A stretch of 10,146 bases of DNA from Lamprocystis purpurea (GTDB taxonomy: Bacteria; Pseudomonadota; Gammaproteobacteria; Chromatiales; Chromatiaceae), in NCBI GenBank assembly GCA_020718945.1, contig DYRB01000077.1, positions 1-10,146 on the forward strand. The letters run 5' to 3'. Numbering within the stretch: position 1 is the first letter of the stretch; every line of letters starts with the position of its first letter. Below are positions 1 through 7,212 of the stretch, one piece after another. The notes beneath the pieces are model-generated. The model was not told where the DNA came from and did not search any database. It worked only from the letters and a program-made list of their open reading frames with translations. Position numbers and translations under genes: made by a program.

Positions 1-1361
1 ACCCCGCCGGCACCCCCGAGGTGGCCGGCCTGGCCCGGCTGACGGCGGCGGTGGAGTCGGCGCGGGCCGAGGGCTCGGGCCGTCCCGTGGTGCTCTTGTT
101 CGGCGGCGATCTGCTCCAGGGGACCCTGACCTCCAGCCTGTTCCTCGGCATCCCGGACGCGGTCCTGTTCGGCCGCCTGGGGGTGGACGCCGCGGTCCTG
201 GGCAACCACGAGTTCGACTATGGCCAGGATGTCTTCCGCCGCCTGGCGGCCCTGGCCACCTTCCCCTTCCTCAGCGCCAATGTGCACACGGACCCGCTGC
301 CCCTGCCGGTGCGCCCCTCGGTGGTGCTCGGCCCTCCGGCCGGGCCCCGGGTGGCGGTGCTGGGCCTGACCACGCCGGAGCTGACCACCGCCACCCACCC
401 CCGCAACGCCATCGGGGTGAGCGTCGAGGACCCCGTCGCCGTGGCCCGGCGCCTGGTGCCCGGGCTGGCGGCGGGGGCGGAACTGGTGGTGGTCCTATCC
501 CACATGGGCCTGGCCGAGGACCGGCGGCTGGCCCGGGAACTGCCGCAGATCGACCTCATCGTCGGCGGCCACAACCACTTTGTGCTGGCCGATCCGGTGC
601 TGGAAGACGGCGTAGCCATAGTCCAGGCCGGGGCGCGGGGGCGTTACCTGGGGCGCCTGGACCTGGACTGCCGGGACGGCCGCCTGGCCCGCTCAAGCTA
701 TCGCCTGATCCCCCTGGACGCCGCCGCCCCCGCCGATCCGGACATGGCCCAGGAGGTGGCGCGCATCGCTGCTGCCGCCGACCTGGGGATGGGCGAGGTC
801 ATAGGCCAGACCCAGGTGGAACTGAGCGCCCGGCGCGAGGACGTCCGCCGGGGCGAGGCGCTGTTCGGGGACTTCGTGGCCGATCTGGCCCGGGAGATTG
901 CCCCGGCGCAGCTCGCCCTGTTCAACGGCGGGGGCTTTCGGGCGACCATTGCCGCCGGCCCCGTCACCCTCAAGGATGTCCACCAGGCCTTCCCCTTCCG
1001 CAACACCCTGGTGGTGGGGGATCTGACCGGGGCCCAGATCCAGGCCGCCCTGGACCACAGTGCCGCCCTGGACCCGGCGGACAACCCGGGTGGCTTCCTC
1101 CAGGTCTCCGGGCTGCGCCTGACCATCGCCGATGGGCGGGCGGTGGAGGTGTCCGTGGGCGGCCAGCCCCTGGACCCAGGGCGCGGCTATCGGGTGGTCA
1201 TGCCCGACTTTCTGGCCGAGGGCGGCGATGGCTTTAGCATGCTCAAGGACCTGGGCGGACGGCTCGACACAGGGCGGCTGATCTCCGACATGATCATCGA
1301 GGCCTTCCGCACCGGCGGGCCCATTGCTACCCACACCGACGGGCGCATCCAGCGCCGCTGA
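1..1361 (+). CDS. Bifunctional metallophosphatase / 5'-nucleotidase, 5'-partial
   Basis: This is the 3' part of a UshA-like 5'-nucleotidase, an enzyme that hydrolyses nucleotides (and often UDP-sugars or cyclic nucleotides) with a two-metal centre, usually in the periplasm. The frame is open to the left edge (codons from position 3 read PAGTPEVAG, a typical stretch just after the first metal motif), so the start, any signal peptide and the first D-x-H motif lie outside. Visible metallophosphatase motifs are GGDLLQGT (102-125), GNHEFDYG (201-224), the SHMG histidine (501-503) and GGHNHF (564-581). The C-terminal nucleotide-binding domain follows, with NGGGFR (924-941), PFRN (993-1004) and a GGFLQVSG segment near 1089-1112. 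SoxB of the thiosulfate-oxidizing complex is a relative, but the motifs fit the general 5'-nucleotidase group better. It stops 24 bases before the next gene and probably leads an operon with it. The family call is firm; the substrate is not determined. Confidence 0.9.
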   Translation, partial: PAGTPEVAGLARLTAAVESARAEGSGRPVVLLFGGDLLQGTLTSSLFLGIPDAVLFGRLGVDAAVLGNHEFDYGQDVFRRLAALATFPFLSANVHTDPLPLPVRPSVVLGPPAGPRVAVLGLTTPELTTATHPRNAIGVSVEDPVAVARRLVPGLAAGAELVVVLSHMGLAEDRRLARELPQIDLIVGGHNHFVLADPVLEDGVAIVQAGARGRYLGRLDLDCRDGRLARSSYRLIPLDAAAPADPDMAQEVARIAAAADLGMGEVIGQTQVELSARREDVRRGEALFGDFVADLAREIAPAQLALFNGGGFRATIAAGPVTLKDVHQAFPFRNTLVVGDLTGAQIQAALDHSAALDPADNPGGFLQVSGLRLTIADGRAVEVSVGGQPLDPGRGYRVVMPDFLAEGGDGFSMLKDLGGRLDTGRLISDMIIEAFRTGGPIATHTDGRIQRR

Positions 1362-1385
1362 GACCCAACCGAACAGGAAACACCC

Positions 1386-1913
1386 ATGCACCTAAGCCCA
1401 CTGCCGGCCCTGCTCATAGCTCTACTTGCCCTGCCCTGGGCCACCGGGTCCGCCCAAGACAGCCCAGAGGCCCGCATCCAGGCCCTGGAGGCGCGCCTGG
1501 AACGTCTCGCCGAACGGGTCGAGGTCCTGGAGGGCCAGGCCGGTGCCGCCGGCGCCGGGACCCGCACCGGCAAGGACCTGGTCTGGACCTTCGACGAGGG
1601 CCTGACCGGGTCGCCCTTCCGGGTCATTCAGCAGGAGCTTGACCGCAGGACCGGTCAGGTGGACCTGCTCCTGACCCTGGTCGCCGAACCGCCGGATGCG
1701 GACCTGTGGCGAGCGGCCCAGGTCGGGGCCCTGGTCCCCCTGGCGGTCACCGCGACCCTGAGCGGCGGGGCCACCCTGGGCCCGATCCCGCTGACCCTGC
1801 ACCGGCGCAGCGCCTTCACCCCGGGGGTCCAGGTCCATGTCATGGCGCAGCTCCCGGGGCTGGACGCCAAGGCGGTCCGACGCATCGCCGTCGGCCAGGT
1901 CCGCACGCGCTGA
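1386..1913 (+). CDS. Small secreted coiled-coil protein, unknown function
   Basis: I do not recognise this 175-residue protein. It starts at an ATG seven bases after an AGGA ribosome binding site (1375-1378), right behind the nucleotidase gene. Residues 1-23 look like a Sec signal peptide: a hydrophobic core LLIALLALPW followed by a possible signal peptidase I site at GSA|QD. Residues 26-52 form a short heptad-patterned coiled coil (ALEARLERLAERVEVLEG), as in many small periplasmic proteins that trimerise through such a segment. The rest (about 60-175) is rich in Val, Leu and Thr with alternating patterns that suggest beta strands, and has no catalytic motif that I can see. There is no lipobox cysteine, so it is probably soluble in the periplasm. 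Its position suggests co-expression with the nucleotidase and the HEAT-repeat gene behind it. The gene is well supported; any role is open. Confidence 0.78.
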   Translation: MHLSPLPALLIALLALPWATGSAQDSPEARIQALEARLERLAERVEVLEGQAGAAGAGTRTGKDLVWTFDEGLTGSPFRVIQQELDRRTGQVDLLLTLVAEPPDADLWRAAQVGALVPLAVTATLSGGATLGPIPLTLHRRSAFTPGVQVHVMAQLPGLDAKAVRRIAVGQVRTR

Positions 1914-1926
1914 GGGGGCTGGTCCT

Positions 1927-2916
1927 GTGGTCCGCAAGACCGAAGACCCCCGCGTCCGCCTGGAGCGCCTCCAGGCCGCCGCCGACGGCGATCCGGCCGC
2001 GTTGCCGGAGGCCCTGCGGGCCGCCCTGCGTGATCCCCATCCGCTGACCGTGGCCCGCGCCGCCGTGCTGTGCGGCGAGCGGCTGCTCTACGACCTGGAG
2101 GGGGACCTGGCGGCGGCCTTTGAGCGCCTCTGCCCCCTACCCTACAAGCAGGACCCCCAGTGCATGGCCAAGGGGGCCCTGGCCCGCGCCCTGGTGGCCC
2201 TGGACTGCCAGGATGCGGCCCTCTACCGGGTCGGGATCAGGCTCCGCCAGCCCGAGCCGGTGTGGGGCGGTAGCGTAGACACCGCCGTGGACCTGCGCTC
2301 CACCTGCGCCATGGGCCTGGCCCAGACCCGCTACCCGCGGGCCCTGATCGACCTGGTGGACCTGCTCGCCGACCCCGAGCCCCGGGCCCGTGCCGGGGCG
2401 GCGCGGGCCCTGGCCCTGGTCGAGCCCCTGGCCGCGGAGGCCCTGCTGAGGTGCAAGGCGTGGTTCGGCGACGCCGAGCCGGAGGTGGTGGGGGAGTGCC
2501 TGGCCGGGCTGCTCCAGGTGGCCCCGGAGGAGGCCCCGGGGTTCGTCGCCGGCTTTCTGGACGGCAGGGACCCGCTGATCCGGGAGCAGGCGGCCCTGGC
2601 CCTGGGTGCCTCGCGCCTGGAGCCGGCCCTGGACCTGCTGCGCGAGCGCTGGGACGCCGAGCCGTTCAAGCGCGACCAGGACCGGGTCCTGCTGCGCGGG
2701 GCGGTGCTGCACCGCAGCGAGGCCGCCTTCGCCTGGTTGCTGGAGGTGGTCGCCCGCGGCGACCCGCGCATCGCCGCCTGGCTGGTAGAGGAACTGGCGG
2801 TCTACCGGTCCAATGCCCGGCTGGCCGAGCGGCTCCAGGTCGCGGTCCAGACCCGCGACCGGCCGGCGGTCAGCGAGGCCTGGCAGCGGGTTTGGGAGGC
2901 AGGGGGCGAGACCTGA
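1927..2916 (+). CDS. HEAT-repeat-like protein (329 aa)
   Basis: The protein is built almost wholly of short amphipathic alpha-helix pairs rich in Ala, Leu, Arg and Glu, as in HEAT or PBS-lyase-like repeats. Examples are DPHPLTVARAAVLCGERLL near the start, DPEPRARAGAARALALVEP in the middle, and DPLIREQAALALGASRLEP in the second half, each with the D-x-x-x-R-x-x-A-A-x-A-L pattern. Such folds serve as protein-binding scaffolds; I see no enzymatic motif, signal peptide or membrane segment, so it is likely cytoplasmic. I chose the GTG at 1927 (VVRKTEDPRV) because GAGGGG at 1912-1917 lies at suitable spacing and the gap to the previous gene is only 13 bases. An in-frame ATG at 1837 would overlap the preceding gene by 77 bases and add a low-complexity, arginine- and serine-rich leader typical of a shadow frame. 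It is probably the last gene of the nucleotidase operon. The function is unknown. Confidence 0.8.
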   Translation: MVRKTEDPRVRLERLQAAADGDPAALPEALRAALRDPHPLTVARAAVLCGERLLYDLEGDLAAAFERLCPLPYKQDPQCMAKGALARALVALDCQDAALYRVGIRLRQPEPVWGGSVDTAVDLRSTCAMGLAQTRYPRALIDLVDLLADPEPRARAGAARALALVEPLAAEALLRCKAWFGDAEPEVVGECLAGLLQVAPEEAPGFVAGFLDGRDPLIREQAALALGASRLEPALDLLRERWDAEPFKRDQDRVLLRGAVLHRSEAAFAWLLEVVARGDPRIAAWLVEELAVYRSNARLAERLQVAVQTRDRPAVSEAWQRVWEAGGET

Positions 2917-3022
2917 TGGCGAATGGCCTGGCGCCTACGCTGCGGCGAGGAACAGCAGGCCCTGAACGCCTTCGGGGCGGCGGCCTTGCTCATAACTGCA
3001 CCCACCTGGGCTCGCCGAGTGC

Positions 3023-3097
3023 GTAGTCAGGCCATCTTGGCCTGACACCCTCAGGGCTGGAAGCCCTGACTACCTTGGCCTGACGCCCTCAGGGCTG
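3023..3097. repeat. Nested inverted and direct repeats (REP-like)
   Basis: Two 24-base direct copies (3036-3059 and 3074-3097, cttggcctgac-R-ccctcagggctg) differ at one base. Overlaid on them are inverted repeats: gtcaggcc (3026-3033) with ggcctgac (3039-3046), tcagggct (3051-3058) with agccctga (3062-3069), and gtagtcag (3023-3030, allowing a one-base frame in the outer arm) with ctgactac (3066-3073). The layout resembles a dispersed palindromic element rather than a terminator, since no T-run follows. Confidence 0.65.
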
Positions 3098-3100
3098 ATG

Positions 3101-3125
3101 CGTGACACCGCAGAGCGGTGTCACG
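3101..3125. repeat. Perfect 10-bp inverted repeat
   Basis: The arm cgtgacaccg (3101-3110) pairs exactly with cggtgtcacg (3116-3125) around the 5-base loop cagag. The right arm is also the start of the first tandem unit, so every unit carries one half of this palindrome and only the first has its partner. No T-run follows, so an intrinsic terminator is unlikely. It may be an operator-like site or the edge of the repeat element. Confidence 0.7.
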
Positions 3126-3220
3126 AGGGGGGGAAGGCGGTGTCACGAGGGGGGGAAGGCGGTGTCACGAGGGGGGAAGGCGGTGTCACGAGGGGAGAAA
3201 GCGGTCTCACGAGGGCAGAC
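3115..3220 (+). repeat. Five-unit G-rich tandem repeat, 20-22 bases per unit
   Basis: The units start at 3115, 3137, 3159, 3180 and 3201, giving lengths of 22, 22, 21, 21 and 20. Each has the form gcggtgtcacga-G(n)-aag, and the G-run shrinks from 7, 7, 6, 4 to 3 along the array. The later units also diverge (gcggtctcacgagggcagac), and a partial sixth copy (tgtgtcacga) follows from about 3222. The array ends about 110 bases before the cydX start codon. The unit length is close to two turns of the DNA helix, so repeated protein binding is possible; slippage-driven expansion is the simpler explanation. Confidence 0.85.
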
Positions 3221-3317
3221 CTGTGTCACGAAACCGTGCCAAGATGTGGTGCCGGGTGACCCTGGCCGAGATCAAGGCCCAGGGGCACCTGGCCTGCTGA
3301 ACGTCAGCGTCCGAATC

Positions 3318-3323
3318 GAGGGG
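3318..3323 (+). promoter_or_regulatory. Ribosome binding site of cydX
   Basis: GAGGGG lies seven bases before the ATG at 3331. This strong site supports the small cydX frame as translated, in contrast to cydD behind it, which has no clear site of its own. Confidence 0.75.
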
Positions 3324-3330
3324 TAAGACG

Positions 3331-3453
3331 ATGTGGTACTTCGCGTGGATCTTGGGCGTCCTGTTGGCGCTGGCGTTCGGGATCATCAATGTGATGTGGT
3401 ACGAGTCGGAGCAGTGCCTCGGGCCCGCGGACGACGAGGCCCCGGCGGCTTGA
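3331..3453 (+). CDS. cydX: Cytochrome bd oxidase small subunit CydX
   Basis: This 40-residue gene is easily missed. It encodes MWYFAWILG at its N-terminus, the signature of CydX (YbgT), followed by one hydrophobic helix (about residues 4-22) and a short acidic, Ala/Pro-rich tail. CydX is a single-pass inner-membrane peptide that stabilises the haems of the CydAB quinol oxidase. Enteric CydX is about 37 residues long, so the length fits. A strong GAGGGG site precedes the ATG. The stop lies 31 bases before cydD, so the two are probably one operon. In enteric bacteria cydX follows cydAB; here cydAB is absent and cydX leads the cydDC transporter genes. A second MWYE motif (residues 22-25) and a cysteine (29) in the tail are unusual details. 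The family match is strong; which oxidase it joins is inferred. Confidence 0.88.
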   Translation: MWYFAWILGVLLALAFGIINVMWYESEQCLGPADDEAPAA

Positions 3454-3484
3454 TACGCGGTCCCCGGGCTAGTCCGCTTCCAAC

Positions 3485-5245
3485 ATGACCGTCGCCGCCT
3501 GGCTCAGGGCCCAGAGTCGCCACGCCGGCCCCTGGCTGGGGCTGGCCATAGCCGCGGCCGGGGTCGGGGGGCTCCTGGTGATCCCCCAGGCCTGGCTCCT
3601 GTCCGGGATCGCGGACGGGGCCATCTTCCAAGGGGCCGGGGTGGCGGGGCTTGCGGGCCCCCTGTCCCTGCTGCTCGGGGTCTTCGCCGCCCGGGCCCTG
3701 CTGACCTGGCTCGCGGAGCGCTCGGCCATCCGGGCGGCGGCGGGGGTTCGGGTGGCGGTGCGCTCCAGGCTGTTCCGGCACATCCAGGGGCTCGGGCCTG
3801 CCTGGGTCGCGGGGGAGCGCAGTGGGGCCCTGGTGGAGGGCCTGACCAAGGGGGTCGAGGACCTCACCGCCTACTATGCCCGTTTCCTGCCCGCCCAGGC
3901 GCTGGCGGCGCTGATCCCGCTGGGGGTCCTGCTGACGGTGGCGGCACTGGATTGGCCCTCGGCCCTGGTGATGCTGGTCACCGCCCCCCTGATCCCGGGC
4001 TTCATGATCCTGATCGGCCAGGGGGCGGAACGCCTGCACCGGGCCCAGTGGCGGGAGCTGGCGCGGATGGGCGGGCACTTCCTGGACAGCATCCAGGGCC
4101 TGGCGACGCTCAAGCTGTTCAACGCCAGCCGCCGGGAGGCCCAGGCCATAGGCCGGGTGGCGGACGACTACCGCCGCAGCACCATGAAGGTGCTGCGGGT
4201 GGCGTTCCTGTCCTCCGCGGTCCTGGAGCTGTTCTCGACCCTGGGTATTGCCCTGGTGGCGGTGCTGATCGGCTTCCGGCTCTACAGCCTGGACCTGCCC
4301 ATCCCGGGCTGGGCCGCTCTGCCGGAGATCGGCTTCCGGGAGGGGTTCTTCATCCTGCTCCTGGCCCCGGAGCTGTATCAGCCCCTGCGCAACCTCGGCA
4401 CTCACTACCACGGCAAGCTGGAGGCCGCCGCTGCGGCGGAGCGCCTGCTCGCCGTCCTGGGGACGGCCCTGCCCCAACCCGCCGCGACCGGCCTGTCCCT
4501 TCCCGAGCGCTCGCCCCTGCACCTGCGCCTGGAGGGGGTGCGGCTGTCCTACGGCCCAGGGCGGGTAGCCCTCGACGGGCTGGACCTGGAGCTGAGGCCC
4601 GGGGAGCGGGTCGCCCTGGTGGGCCCGAGCGGGTCGGGCAAGAGCACCCTGGTCCGCCTGCTGCTCGGCTTCCTGCGCCAGGACCAGGGCCGGGTCCTGG
4701 TGGACGGGCAGGAGCTTAAGGACCTCGACCCCGCGGATTGGCGCCGGCACCTGGCCTGGGTGCCCCAGTCGCCCCGCCTGTTCCAGGGGACCCTGCTGGA
4801 CAACGTCCGCCTCGGGTCCCCGGGGGCCCCCCTGGAGGCGGTGCGGGAGGCGGCCCGGGAGGCCCAGGCCCTGGGCTTCGTCGAGGCCCTGCCCCTGGGC
4901 TGGGAGACCCCCATCGGCGAGCGGGGGGCCGGGCTCTCCGGGGGGCAGATCCAGCGCATCGCCCTGGCCCGGGCCTTCCTGCGCGATGCCCGGCTGGTGA
5001 TCCTGGACGAGCCCACCGCCAGCCTGGACCCGGAGGGGGAGGCGGCGGTGCAGGAGGCCATAGACCGGCTGGCCCGCTCCCGCAACCTCCTGGTGGTGGC
5101 CCACCGCCTGGGCACGGTGGAACGGGCGGACCGCATCCTGGTCCTGGACCGGGGGCGGGTCGTCGAGTCCGGGCGGCACCGGGACCTGCTGGCCGCTGGC
5201 GGGCCTTACAGCCGGCTGGTTGCCGCCTACGGGGGCGGGGCATGA
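3485..5245 (+). CDS. cydD: Cysteine/glutathione ABC exporter subunit CydD
   Basis: This is one half of the heterodimeric inner-membrane ABC transporter CydDC, which exports cysteine and glutathione to the periplasm and is needed for cytochrome bd and periplasmic c-type cytochrome maturation. At 586 residues it matches the usual length (about 588). The N-terminal part holds the membrane helices (hydrophobic blocks near residues 17-40, 53-76, 136-178 and 238-265), with the CydD-like GLATLKLFNASR segment at 205-216. The ATPase domain has Walker A GPSGSGKST (380-388), signature LSGGQ (484-488), Walker B LVILDEP with D508 and E509, and the switch histidine H540. The start is the only ATG after an in-frame TAG at 3470, and no clear ribosome binding site precedes it, so translation may depend on coupling with cydX. 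It overlaps cydC by ATGA. The next closest option, a general lipid or peptide exporter, is made unlikely by the paired neighbours. Confidence 0.93.
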   Translation: MTVAAWLRAQSRHAGPWLGLAIAAAGVGGLLVIPQAWLLSGIADGAIFQGAGVAGLAGPLSLLLGVFAARALLTWLAERSAIRAAAGVRVAVRSRLFRHIQGLGPAWVAGERSGALVEGLTKGVEDLTAYYARFLPAQALAALIPLGVLLTVAALDWPSALVMLVTAPLIPGFMILIGQGAERLHRAQWRELARMGGHFLDSIQGLATLKLFNASRREAQAIGRVADDYRRSTMKVLRVAFLSSAVLELFSTLGIALVAVLIGFRLYSLDLPIPGWAALPEIGFREGFFILLLAPELYQPLRNLGTHYHGKLEAAAAAERLLAVLGTALPQPAATGLSLPERSPLHLRLEGVRLSYGPGRVALDGLDLELRPGERVALVGPSGSGKSTLVRLLLGFLRQDQGRVLVDGQELKDLDPADWRRHLAWVPQSPRLFQGTLLDNVRLGSPGAPLEAVREAAREAQALGFVEALPLGWETPIGERGAGLSGGQIQRIALARAFLRDARLVILDEPTASLDPEGEAAVQEAIDRLARSRNLLVVAHRLGTVERADRILVLDRGRVVESGRHRDLLAAGGPYSRLVAAYGGGA

Positions 5246-7008
5246 GCCGCGACCCGGGCGGGCCCCGCACATTGGCCCGGCTGCTGCGGCTGCTGGCCCC
5301 CTTCCGAGGTTGGGTCCTGGTCGGGCTCGGGGCCTCCCTCTTGACCCTGCTCGGGGCCCTGACCCTGATGGCCACCTCCGGGTGGTTCATCGCCGCCATG
5401 GCGACGGCGGGGGCCGCCGGGGTCGCCATGAACTACTTCACCCCCGCCGCCCTGATCCGCGGCAGCGCCATACTGCGCACCGCCGGGCGCTACGGGGAGC
5501 GCGTCCTGACCCACGAGGGGACCTTCCGGCTCCTGGCCCACCTGCGGGTCTGGATCTACCGCCACCTGGAGCCCCTGGCCCCGGCGGGCCTGGAGCGGCT
5601 GCACAGCGGCGACCTCCTGAGCCGGATGCGCGCCGACGTGGACGCCCTGGAGCACCTGTACCTGCGCACCCTGGTCCCCCTGGGGACGGCCGCGGTCGCC
5701 GCCGTGCTGCTTGCCGCCTACCTGGCTCGCTACGACGGGGCCATAGCCCTGCTGGTCTTAGGGATGCTGGGGCTGGCGGGGGGCGCCATCCCCCTCTGGA
5801 CCCGGCGCCTGGGCGAGGCCCCGGGGCGGCGCGCCGTGGCCCTGGAGTCGGGGCTGCGCGCCGCCGCGGTGGACGGGGTCCAGGGGCTCCCGGAGGCCCT
5901 GGTCTACGGGGCCGAGGGGGCCCAGGCCGAGCGGTTCGATGCCCGCAGTGCCGAACTGGCGGCGGTCCAGGTCCGCCTCGGGCAGGGCGGCGGCCTGGCC
6001 CAGGCCGGGCTCGGGCTCTGCGCCCACCTGGCCCTGTGGGGGGTGCTGCTGCTGGCCATCCCCCTGGTCCGGGCCGGGGGCCTGGCCCCGCCGGACCTGG
6101 CCCTGCTCGCCCTCCTGACCCTGGCCGCCTTCGAGGCCGTCGCGCCCCTGCCCGGGGCCATGCTCCACCTGGGCACCGCCCTGGCCGCCGCCCGGCGACT
6201 CTTCGACTTGGTGGACACCCCAGCCGCCGCGCTGGAGCCGAGCGGCCCCTCCCCGACGCCCAGCGGATTCGGCCTGGAGGTCCGGGGCCTGCGCTTCGCC
6301 TATCCCGGGGCCCAGGCCCCGGCCCTGGACGGGGTGGACCTGGACCTCCGCCCCGGCCGGCGGGTCGCGGTGGTGGGCCCCAGCGGCTCCGGCAAGAGCA
6401 CCCTGCTCGCGCTCCTGCTGCGGTTTCGGACCCCGGACGGCGGCAGCATCCGCCTCGGCGGCCACGACTTGGCCGCCTACCGGGGCGAGGACCTGCGCCG
6501 GCACATAGCCCTGGTCTCCCAGCACAGCCACCTGTTTCACGCCAGCCTGAGGGACAACCTGCTCCTGGCCCGCCCCGACGCCACCCAGGCGGAGTTGGCC
6601 GCCGCCTGCCGCATCGCCCAGATCGAGGACTGGATCGAGTCCCTGCCGGATGGCTTCGACACCTGGGTCGGCGGGAGCGGGGCCGGGGAGACCGGGATGC
6701 GACTCTCCGGCGGGGAGGCGCGGCGTATCGCCGTGGCCAGGGCGGTGCTGAGGGACGCCCCCATCCTGCTCCTGGACGAGCCCACCGAGGGCCTGGATGC
6801 CGAGTCCGAGCGGGCCCTGCTGACCGCCCTGGGGACCCTGGCCGAGGGGCGCAGCCTGCTGATGGTCACCCACAGGCCCGTCTGGCTGGCGGCCATGGAC
6901 GAGGTGCTGGTCCTGGAGGCCGGCCGGGTGTCGGCGAGGGGGACCTATGCCGAGCTCATCGCCGGGGAGCGGTTGCCGCGGTTGCTTGGGTTGGCGGCGG
7001 GGGGATGA
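5242..7008 (+). CDS. cydC: Cysteine/glutathione ABC exporter subunit CydC
   Basis: This is the partner of CydD in the cysteine/glutathione exporter. The ATG at 5242 overlaps the cydD stop (ATGA), which fixes the start and implies coupled translation; an open frame extends upstream only as a shadow of cydD. At 588 residues it is slightly longer than the enteric protein (573). CydC hallmarks are LTLMATSGWFIAA (40-52), NYFTPAALIRG (64-74), RTAGRYGER (79-87) and ADVDALEHLYLR (131-142). The ATPase domain carries Walker A GPSGSGKST (379-387), signature LSGGE (488-492), Walker B with D512 and E513 in LLLDEPTEGLDA, and H544 in MVTHR. All catalytic residues are present in both CydC and CydD, so both ATP sites should be competent. 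It is the last gene of the unit; only a weak 5-bp hairpin (7021-7037) follows, with no strong terminator visible. Confidence 0.93.
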   Translation: MSRDPGGPRTLARLLRLLAPFRGWVLVGLGASLLTLLGALTLMATSGWFIAAMATAGAAGVAMNYFTPAALIRGSAILRTAGRYGERVLTHEGTFRLLAHLRVWIYRHLEPLAPAGLERLHSGDLLSRMRADVDALEHLYLRTLVPLGTAAVAAVLLAAYLARYDGAIALLVLGMLGLAGGAIPLWTRRLGEAPGRRAVALESGLRAAAVDGVQGLPEALVYGAEGAQAERFDARSAELAAVQVRLGQGGGLAQAGLGLCAHLALWGVLLLAIPLVRAGGLAPPDLALLALLTLAAFEAVAPLPGAMLHLGTALAAARRLFDLVDTPAAALEPSGPSPTPSGFGLEVRGLRFAYPGAQAPALDGVDLDLRPGRRVAVVGPSGSGKSTLLALLLRFRTPDGGSIRLGGHDLAAYRGEDLRRHIALVSQHSHLFHASLRDNLLLARPDATQAELAAACRIAQIEDWIESLPDGFDTWVGGSGAGETGMRLSGGEARRIAVARAVLRDAPILLLDEPTEGLDAESERALLTALGTLAEGRSLLMVTHRPVWLAAMDEVLVLEAGRVSARGTYAELIAGERLPRLLGLAAGG

Positions 7009-7045
7009 AGGCGAGACCGGGACCGCTGCCGACGGTCTTGGGTCG

Positions 7046-7158
7046 TAGGATGGGCAAAGGCGCCGCCGCACCCGTCCCAGGGGTAGGTCGAAGCCGATGC
7101 GCCCTGCCCATCGAACGCCTCGGCCGGAGCATGGGCGCGCCGGCCTTTGCCCAACCTA
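7046..7158. repeat. 113-bp element with terminal inverted repeats
   Basis: Left end taggatgggcaaaggc (7046-7061) and right end gcctttgcccaaccta (7143-7158) are inverted copies with one mismatch in 16. Inside there are further copies of the same theme (tgcccatc near 7105-7112, gcatgggcgcgcc near 7129-7141). No reading frame inside is convincing. The GTAGGNTGGGCAAA... type of palindrome is a common dispersed repeat in GC-rich gammaproteobacteria. It sits between two convergent genes (cydC and the sulfurtransferase gene), a usual place for such elements, where it could also end transcription from both sides. The rest of the 7009-7212 gap holds nothing else that I can identify. Confidence 0.6.
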
Positions 7159-7212
7159 GCCCGCGTGGGTTCCTTAGTGGCGTCCCTTTGCGGCTCGACT
7201 GCTCCCGCGGGC

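Larger units (their letters stand above)
2917..3330. other. Repeat-rich intergenic region before cydX
   Basis: These 414 bases between the HEAT-repeat gene and cydX hold no convincing gene. From left to right there are nested repeats (3023-3097), a perfect hairpin (3101-3125) and a G-rich tandem array (3115-3220). Two tiny frames were weighed. One is 2923-3045 (40 codons, MAWRLRCGEEQQALN...), which runs into the repeats. The other is 3244-3300 (18 codons, MWCRVTLAEIKAQGHLAC), which opens with the same ATGTGG as cydX. Neither has a good ribosome binding site or a known family. The cydX-cydDC promoter must lie in or after this stretch. I see no confident -35/-10 pair and no FNR-type TTGAT-N4-ATCAA site. 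Confidence 0.6.

Noticed and set aside
1837..1926. ATG at 1837 as the start of the HEAT-repeat gene
   Set aside because: It overlaps the previous gene, encodes an Arg/Ser-rich shadow leader, and a GTG at 1927 has a well-placed ribosome binding site.
3101..3125. Intrinsic terminator of the left operon
   Set aside because: The stem is perfect, but G-runs rather than a T-run follow on the + strand.
3115..3230. CRISPR array
   Set aside because: The units are contiguous with no unique spacers, only 20-22 bases long, and no cas genes are near.
3102..3326. Open frames through the G-rich tandem array, giving repeated RGGKAVS or RGGRRCHE peptides
   Set aside because: The peptides simply translate the tandem repeat, unit lengths are not multiples of three throughout, and there is no ribosome binding site or family match.
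4738..5241. Upstream in-frame extension of cydC
   Set aside because: It lies wholly inside cydD in another frame and is low complexity; the ATGA overlap at 5242 is the natural start.
3386..5272. Long minus-strand open frame opposite cydD (628 codons)
   Set aside because: It is a shadow of cydD caused by high GC; the residues are Gly/Pro/Gln-rich low complexity without any domain.
5758..7071. Long minus-strand frame opposite cydC and plus-strand frame 5220-7334
   Set aside because: Both are Pro/Gly/Arg-rich shadows of cydC, which has all the expected motifs in its own frame.
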